DNA of 64,000 nucleotides from Leifsonia sp. SCN 70-46 (lineage in GTDB: Bacteria; Actinomycetota; Actinomycetes; Actinomycetales; Microbacteriaceae), in NCBI GenBank assembly GCA_001725325.1, contig MEFY01000002.1:747559-811558 (forward strand). The letters are read 5' to 3'. A model generated the notes under the pieces. That model did not search any database, was not told the DNA's origin, and was given only the letters and a program-made list of their open reading frames with translations. Below are positions 59,750-64,000 of this stretch, one piece after another. Position 1 is the stretch's first letter, and every line of letters starts with the position of its first letter. The position numbers were made by a program, and so were the translations under genes.

Positions 59750-60069
59750 GCCTTCGTCCAGCCGTTCCGCTGCAGGAACGCCACGAGCTGCTCCTTCACC
59801 TGCCGGCGCTGCGGCATGTGCCCGCGCAGGCCCGCGCGCTTGGCGGCGTTGTAGATGCCGCCCGCGTCGAAGCGGCGGGGGCCCGTGGGCTGGGCGGGCT
59901 TGGTCTCGGTGAGCCGGAACGTGCCGTCGTCCAGCGCGGCGACGAGCGAGTACTCCGGGTCCGCGGGGTCGGAGACGACGATGGTCTCGCCGACGGCCGT
60001 GTGCACGTACGTGCCGGAGTTGAGCGAGTCGACGCGGCCGACCAGCTCGGCGAGGGTGGCGGCGGCCAT
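59746..60069 (-). CDS. Unknown protein, paralogue of the gene upstream
   Basis: 107 residues, no membrane helix or signal. I do not recognise a family. The N-terminus TLAELVGRVDSLN followed by VGETIVV and the C-terminus LVAFLQRNGWTKA match the next protein (LAELLAQVPSLN, VGSTIVG and LFAFLEGNGWKRK), so both share a domain. The middle has a basic stretch, NAAKRAGLRGHMPQRRQVK. Its ATG overlaps the upstream stop by one base. It may form a complex with its paralogue. Confidence 0.65.
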   Translation of the reverse strand: MAAATLAELVGRVDSLNSGTYVHTAVGETIVVSDPADPEYSLVAALDDGTFRLTETKPAQPTGPRRFDAGGIYNAAKRAGLRGHMPQRRQVKEQLVAFLQRNGWTKA

Positions 60070-60521
60070 CAGCCGAACAGCCCCTTCTTGCGCTTCCACC
60101 CGTTGCCCTCGAGGAACGCGAAGAGCGGCTTCTTGATCTTGTCGGTGTCCCACGACCACGCGAGCACGGGCGAGACGCCCTCATCGGTCTTGGTGGCACC
60201 GCCGAGCGTGAAGCTGAACTCCTTCTTGTTCTGCTGCCCGGAGAAGGTGCTCTTGCCCCAGCTGAGGCCGCCGGAGGTGACCTGCGTGCCGCTCGTCGAC
60301 TCGTGGTCCTTGGACCTGAAGGTGCCCTTGCCCTCGTTGAACTCGACGGTGACCGTGAAGTCTTTGTCGATGGTGGTGAACTCGGTGGGGTAGAGGGTCT
60401 GCGCGCTCACGATGTCCCAGCGGCCGACGATCGTGCTGCCGACCACCTCGTACGTGAACGGCTGGGCCGGATCGTTGAGGGACGGGACCTGGGCGAGGAG
60501 CTCGGCGAGAGGGGTCGTCAT
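60069..60521 (-). CDS. Unknown protein, longer paralogue
   Basis: 150 residues, soluble, no recognised family. After LAELLAQVPSLN comes YEVVGSTIVGRWDIV, then a beta-rich middle (about 45-125, with alternating hydrophobic and polar residues such as FTVTVEFNEGKGTFRSK and KKEFSFTLGG) and the LFAFLEGNGWKRKKGLFG end. The layout suggests a lipocalin-like or other small beta-barrel for binding, which is an inference. TAGCGT lies six bases before the start, inside the dioxygenase gene. It is followed by its shorter paralogue. Confidence 0.65.
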   Translation of the reverse strand: MTTPLAELLAQVPSLNDPAQPFTYEVVGSTIVGRWDIVSAQTLYPTEFTTIDKDFTVTVEFNEGKGTFRSKDHESTSGTQVTSGGLSWGKSTFSGQQNKKEFSFTLGGATKTDEGVSPVLAWSWDTDKIKKPLFAFLEGNGWKRKKGLFG

Positions 60522-61384
60522 CCCCCCACGCTAGCAACCTGGATGAGGTTGGCCCAGGGATCGTCGAAGCTCACGGTGCGGCCGTCGTCGCGCGTCTGCA
60601 CGCCGTGGTGCCGCAGGCGCTCGGTGAGGGCGCCCACGTCGTCGGGGGTGGGCACGCGGATGTCGACGGGCGCAAGCCCGAGCGCGGGAAGCCGGGGTCC
60701 GGCGCCGCGGCTGTTCCACGTGTTCATGGCCATGTGGTGGTGGTAGCCGCCGGCGGACACGAACACGGCCTGATCCCCGTACTGCGCGGTCTCGTCGAAT
60801 CCGAGCCGCTCGACATAGAACTCGCGCGCGGACTGCACGTCGCCCACCTGAAGGTGCACGTGGCCGACCTGGGCTCCGCCGATGAGCGGCTCCGCGACGG
60901 CGCCCTCCGTGAGGTTCTCCTGCAGGAAGCGGTTGGGGTCGAGGTACACCGTGCCCATCTCGATGGTGCCGTGCACCCAGCCCCACGCGCTGCGGTCGCG
61001 GTCCCAGTACAGCTCGACGCCGTTGCCCTCCGGGTCGCTGAAGTAGAACGCCTTGCTCACGAGGTGGTCGGAGCTGCCCGTGAACGTGTTCGGGTACTTC
61101 TGCGCCACCGAGTACACCGATGCCGCGAGCGCCTCCTCGGTGTCGAACAGGATCGCCGTGTGGAAGAGCCCCGCATCGCGCGGGCTCGCGTGCTTGAGCT
61201 CGGGCGCGTGCTCCAGGATGACGACGGGCTGCACGCCGCGCCCCAGGGTCACGGTCCCGCCCTCGGCGGCGAGCACCTGCAGCGCGACGGCGTCCCGGTA
61301 GTACGCGGTCATCCCGTCGAGGTCGCCGACCTTGAGGGTCACGGGACCCATGGCGGTGTCTGCAGCAAGCTTCGCGTCGCTCAT
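60518..61384 (-). CDS. VOC-family extradiol dioxygenase (CatE-like)
   Basis: 288 residues with two vicinal oxygen chelate modules (about 8-130 and 165-288). Metal ligands are visible as His in VGHVHLQVGD near 173 and Glu or His elsewhere (FHTAILFD, GNGVELYWDRD, GYHHHMAMNTW). The pattern is that of catechol-2,3-dioxygenase-like proteins such as B. subtilis CatE, used against quinones. Of two neighbouring ATG codons, the second (61384) is seven bases from the TAGAGT box and is preferred. A palindrome lies upstream. Confidence 0.83.
   Translation of the reverse strand: MSDAKLAADTAMGPVTLKVGDLDGMTAYYRDAVALQVLAAEGGTVTLGRGVQPVVILEHAPELKHASPRDAGLFHTAILFDTEEALAASVYSVAQKYPNTFTGSSDHLVSKAFYFSDPEGNGVELYWDRDRSAWGWVHGTIEMGTVYLDPNRFLQENLTEGAVAEPLIGGAQVGHVHLQVGDVQSAREFYVERLGFDETAQYGDQAVFVSAGGYHHHMAMNTWNSRGAGPRLPALGLAPVDIRVPTPDDVGALTERLRHHGVQTRDDGRTVSFDDPWANLIQVASVGG
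60528..60533 (-). promoter_or_regulatory. Internal -10 box for the paralogous pair
   Basis: TAGCGT on the minus strand, spacer of six G, then the ATG at 60521; it is inside the 3' end of the dioxygenase gene. Confidence 0.45.
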
Positions 61385-61391
61385 CATGCAG

Positions 61392-61397
61392 ACTCTA
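61392..61397 (-). promoter_or_regulatory. -10 box for dioxygenase gene
   Basis: TAGAGT on the minus strand, seven bases before the ATG at 61384. Confidence 0.55.
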
Positions 61398-61401
61398 ACT
61401 T

Positions 61402-61417
61402 ACTTGTCGCTACAAGT
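61402..61417. promoter_or_regulatory. Palindromic operator upstream of the dioxygenase
   Basis: ACTTGT-CGCT-ACAAGT, perfect 6-bp arms, four bases upstream of the -10 box. It suits a MarR- or HxlR-type dimer that responds to quinones. The regulator is not in the window. Confidence 0.5.
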
Positions 61418-61434
61418 ATTCCCTCCGTCGTCTT

Positions 61435-61506
61435 CCCTCGTGCCTCGCAGATTGCCAGGTGTCTCGCGCATGTGCGCTACTCGTGGCGATTAGCGAGACA
61501 CGAGGG
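61435..61506. repeat. Long palindromic intergenic element, copy C
   Basis: CCCTCGTGCCTCGC (61435-61448) and GCGAGACACGAGGG (61493-61506) pair with one G-T wobble; GCCA/TGGC and GCGCA/TGCGC stems lie inside. The outer arm is the same as in copies A and B. It lies between the stop of the acetyltransferase and the promoter of the dioxygenase. Confidence 0.72.
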
Positions 61507-61519
61507 AACGGCCGGGGGG

Positions 61520-61966
61520 CTAGAGGGGCTTGGCGAAGCAGAGGGAGTGGGCGGAGCCCACGTAGTAGCCGAAGTTCGGGATGCGCGTGTAGCCCTCCCG
61601 CTCGTAGAACCGGATGGCGTCCGGCTGCTCCGTGCCCGTCTCGAGCACGAGGCGCGCGTAGCCGCGCTCCCGGCCGAACTGCTCGAGCTGCCCGAGGATC
61701 GCGACGGATGCGCCCGTGCCGCGGTGCTCGGGGTGCACGAACATGCGCTTGACCTCGGCCTCGGTGGCATCCCGCTCGCGCAGCCCGCCGCAGCCGACCG
61801 CGCGGTCGCCCTCGTAGGCGACGTAGAACACCGTGATGTCCTCGGCCGTCGGGGCCGGCCCGGGCTCGGAGTCGGGCGTGCCGTAGCGCTGCTGGATCTC
61901 GGCGCGCTGCTGCGAGCGCAGCTCGACGGAGTCCGGGTGGTTGAACGAGACCTGCTTGACGATCAT
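61520..61966 (-). CDS. GNAT N-acetyltransferase
   Basis: 148 residues of the GNAT fold. The acetyl-CoA loop is VKRMFVHPEHRGTGASVAIL (about 92-111), preceded by the beta strand with GCGGLRE and followed by LVLETGTEQPDAIRFYEREGYTRI. The substrate is unknown. Its ATG overlaps the purC stop by four bases, so it is co-transcribed with purD and purC. Downstream is palindromic element C. Confidence 0.86.
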   Translation of the reverse strand: MIVKQVSFNHPDSVELRSQQRAEIQQRYGTPDSEPGPAPTAEDITVFYVAYEGDRAVGCGGLRERDATEAEVKRMFVHPEHRGTGASVAILGQLEQFGRERGYARLVLETGTEQPDAIRFYEREGYTRIPNFGYYVGSAHSLCFAKPL

Positions 61967-62793
61967 GCGGTGAGCCGATCGATGAGCTCGCGGTAGCGCG
62001 CGGCCGTGCGGTCGACGATCTCCTGCGGCAGCTCGGGCGGCGTGCCCGTCTTGTCCCAGTTCGCCGCGAGCCAGTCGCGCACGATCTGCTTGTCGAAGCT
62101 CAGGCCGCGTGTGCCCGCGTCGTACTCGTCCTTGTCCCAGTAGCGGCTGCTGTCCGACGTGAGCACCTCGTCGGCGAGGGTCAGCCGTCCCGTCGACGGG
62201 TCGGCGCCGAACTCGAACTTCGTGTCGGCGAGGATGACCCCCCGCTCCTCCGCGATCGCCGAGGCCTTGGCGAACACGCGCAGCGAGGCATCCCGGAGGG
62301 CGCTCGCCGCCTCGAGCCCCACGAGCTCGACGGTGCGCTCGAACGTGATGTTCTCGTCGTGCTCGCCCATCGGGGCCTTCCAGGCGGGGGTGTAGATCGG
62401 CTCGGGCAGGCGGTCGCCGTCGTGCAGCCCCGCGGGCAGGCCGATGCCGCACACCGTCTGCGTCTCGCGGTACTCGGCCCAGCCGCTGCCCGTGAGGTAG
62501 CCGCGCACGACGCACTCGACCGGGTACATCTCGAGGGTCTTGGCGAGCACGGCGCGGCCGCGGAACTCCTCGGGCACCTCGCCCTCGACGAGGTGGTTGG
62601 GCACGTCCGACAGCTGGTCGAACCACCACAGGCTCAGCCGGGTGAGCAGCTCGCCCTTGCCGGGGATGCCCGGCGACAGCACGTGGTCGAAGGCGCTCAC
62701 GCGGTCGCTCGCGACCATGAGCACGACGCCGGGATGCTCGGGCGACGCGTACAGGTCGCGGACCTTGCCCGAGTAGGTGTGCTCCCAGGTCAC
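61963..62793 (-). CDS. purC: SAICAR synthetase
   Basis: 276 residues. PurC joins aspartate to CAIR with ATP. Visible motifs are the N-terminal SGKVRDLY with the ATP loop, ASDRVSAFDHVL, VVRGYLTGSGWAEY, and ILADTKFEFGADP near 195-207. The GTG start overlaps the purD stop by four bases (GTGA). It is typical in length and sequence. The purine genes here are in a second operon, about 16 kb from purSQL. Confidence 0.96.
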   Translation of the reverse strand: MTWEHTYSGKVRDLYASPEHPGVVLMVASDRVSAFDHVLSPGIPGKGELLTRLSLWWFDQLSDVPNHLVEGEVPEEFRGRAVLAKTLEMYPVECVVRGYLTGSGWAEYRETQTVCGIGLPAGLHDGDRLPEPIYTPAWKAPMGEHDENITFERTVELVGLEAASALRDASLRVFAKASAIAEERGVILADTKFEFGADPSTGRLTLADEVLTSDSSRYWDKDEYDAGTRGLSFDKQIVRDWLAANWDKTGTPPELPQEIVDRTAARYRELIDRLTA

Positions 62794-64000
62794 TCGGCCA
62801 CCCGCTTCGCGATGTCGGTGCGGTAGTGGCCGCCCTCGAGGTGGATCGTCCCGAGCGCGCGGTAGGCCTTGGCCCGGGCCGCGGCGAAGTCCGGTCCCGT
62901 GGCGACGACGCTGAGCACGCGGCCGCCCGTCGCGACGAACTCGCCCTTCACGAGCGCGGTGGCGGCGTGGGCGACGGTCACGTCCACGACGTCGGCGAGG
63001 CCCGTGATCTCGCGGCCCGTGACGGGCTGCTCCGGGTATCCCTCGCTCGCGAGCACGACGGTGACCGCGACGTCGTCGCTGAACTCGGGCCGCGGCAGCG
63101 AGCCGAGCCCGCCCGTCGCGGCCGCGAACAGCAGCCCGCTCAGCGGCGTCACGAGCCGCGGCAGCACGACCTGCGTCTCGGGGTCGCCGAAGCGCGCGTT
63201 GAACTCGATGACGCGCGTGCCCCTGTCGGTGAGGATGAGGCCGCAGTACAGCAGTCCGATGAACGGGGTGTCCTCGCTCGCGAGCTGCCGGATCGTGGGC
63301 ACCGCGATGGTCTCGATCACCTCGTCGACGAACCCCTCGGGGAGCCACGGAAGCGGCGAGTAGGCGCCCATGCCGCCCGTGTTCGGGCCCTCGTCGCCGT
63401 CGAGCGCGCGCTTGTAGTCCTGCGCGGGGGAGAGGGGGAGGACGGTGTGCCCGTCGCTCAGCAGGAAGAGCGAGACCTCCTGGCCGGCGAGGAACTCCTC
63501 GACGAGCACGGCGCCGTGGCCGAGCCAGAAGTCAGCGTGGGCGAGGGCGGCGTCGCGATCCTCGGTGACGAGCACTCCCTTGCCCGCGGCGAGGCCGTCG
63601 GCCTTGATGACGTAGGGGGCGCCGTACTCGTCGATGGCCTCCGTCGCCTCGGCGAGCGTCCCGGCGCGCGTCGCGCGGCCCGTGGGCACGCCAGCCTCGT
63701 CCATGACCCGCTTCGCGAAGGTCTTGCTGCCCTCGAGCTGCGCGGCCGCCTTGCCCGGGCCGAACACGGGGATGCCGCGCTGGCGCAGCGCGTCGGCGAC
63801 GCCCGCGACGAGGGGCGCCTCCGGCCCGATGACGACGAGCTGGATGTCGTTGTCGATCGCGTACTGGCTCACCACGTCTTTGCGCGTGGGGTCGAGGGCG
63901 ACGACGGGCACGACCGCCGCGATGCCCGCGTTGCCGGGGGCGGCGGTGATCTCGTGCCGCTCGGGCTCGCCGAGCAGCGACGTGATGATGGCGTGCTCGC
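62790..64000 (-). CDS. purD: GAR synthetase PurD, 5' end outside the window
   Basis: About 403 residues are visible; the first few codons are beyond the right edge, the first complete codon in view starting at 63998 on the minus strand with EHAIITSLLGEPERHEITAAPGNAGI. PurD makes GAR from phosphoribosylamine, glycine and ATP. The ATP-grasp fold shows LVVIGPEAPLVAGVADALR, KTFAKRVMDEAGVPT, YVIKADGLAAGKGV, GMGAYSPLPW and VIEFNARFGDPETQ near the end. It is followed by purC and the GNAT gene with overlaps. Confidence 0.96.
   Translation of the reverse strand, partial: EHAIITSLLGEPERHEITAAPGNAGIAAVVPVVALDPTRKDVVSQYAIDNDIQLVVIGPEAPLVAGVADALRQRGIPVFGPGKAAAQLEGSKTFAKRVMDEAGVPTGRATRAGTLAEATEAIDEYGAPYVIKADGLAAGKGVLVTEDRDAALAHADFWLGHGAVLVEEFLAGQEVSLFLLSDGHTVLPLSPAQDYKRALDGDEGPNTGGMGAYSPLPWLPEGFVDEVIETIAVPTIRQLASEDTPFIGLLYCGLILTDRGTRVIEFNARFGDPETQVVLPRLVTPLSGLLFAAATGGLGSLPRPEFSDDVAVTVVLASEGYPEQPVTGREITGLADVVDVTVAHAATALVKGEFVATGGRVLSVVATGPDFAAARAKAYRALGTIHLEGGHYRTDIAKRVAE

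Overview
The window is very GC-rich, densely packed, and reads as chromosomal DNA of an actinobacterium, most likely a member of the Microbacteriaceae. The reasons are the gene order dnaK-grpE-dnaJ-hspR-clpB, the purS/purQ/purL split of FGAM synthase, a septum-formation-domain protein, pervasive ATGA/GTGA stop-start overlaps, and about twenty genes whose start codon lies only 6-7 bases after a TANNNT box, which suggests leaderless transcripts. No rRNA or tRNA genes, CRISPR arrays, insertion sequences or phage genes were seen.

Layout. 1-5964: heat-shock operon (dnaK 3' end, grpE, zinc-less dnaJ, hspR, an rRNA-methyltransferase-like gene, and a clpB lacking the N-domain). 5987-14536: single genes (dehydrogenase, GntR regulator, AEC carrier, exonuclease III, pyrE, septum-formation protein, HAD phosphatase, orphan DNA methyltransferase, TrmH-type methyltransferase). 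14542-17491: TetR-controlled operon of a YhgE/Pip-type membrane protein and a degenerate ABC ATPase, next to purA. 19171-38379: a large exopolysaccharide locus. 39309-42343: acetyltransferase, MFS, chorismate mutase, SDR. 42482-46254: purS-purQ-DUF3817-purL. 47643-54097: phosphonate uptake and catabolism operon. 54084-61966: kinase, SGNH hydrolase, MFS, YidC paralogue, two beta-lactamase-fold hydrolases, a pair of related unknown genes, a VOC dioxygenase and an acetyltransferase. 61963-64000: purC and the 3' part of purD.

The most interesting region is 18.9-38.5 kb. It encodes a Wzx/Wzy-type polysaccharide pathway: a polyprenyl-phosphate sugar transferase, a fused double glycosyltransferase, further glycosyltransferases, a hexapeptide acyltransferase, a polymerase, a flippase and a Wzz/BY-kinase-like protein. 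Embedded in it is a five-gene carrier-protein module: a holo-ACP synthase, an acyl carrier protein, an acyl-CoA-dehydrogenase-like flavoprotein, an amino acid:[carrier protein] ligase (a class II aaRS relative with Cys131/Glu174/Cys278 as predicted zinc ligands) and a tandem alpha/beta hydrolase. This suggests that an amino acid is activated, loaded on the carrier, possibly oxidised, and delivered to the polysaccharide. Three plus-strand transcription units, and the region upstream of a large MalT-like LuxR regulator, share the same tandem direct repeat (two TTAACCCG-like boxes, 12 bp start to start). I infer that this is the operator of the locus. The BY-kinase-like protein has lost its Walker A lysine and carries a long tail with VYEVP repeats.

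Other points at the scale of the window: a family of long palindromic intergenic elements (35.8, 42.4 and 61.4 kb), three convergent gene pairs that share one CTAG as their stop codons, and rare codons that recur in fixed contexts (GCGATAGC, GGATGC).
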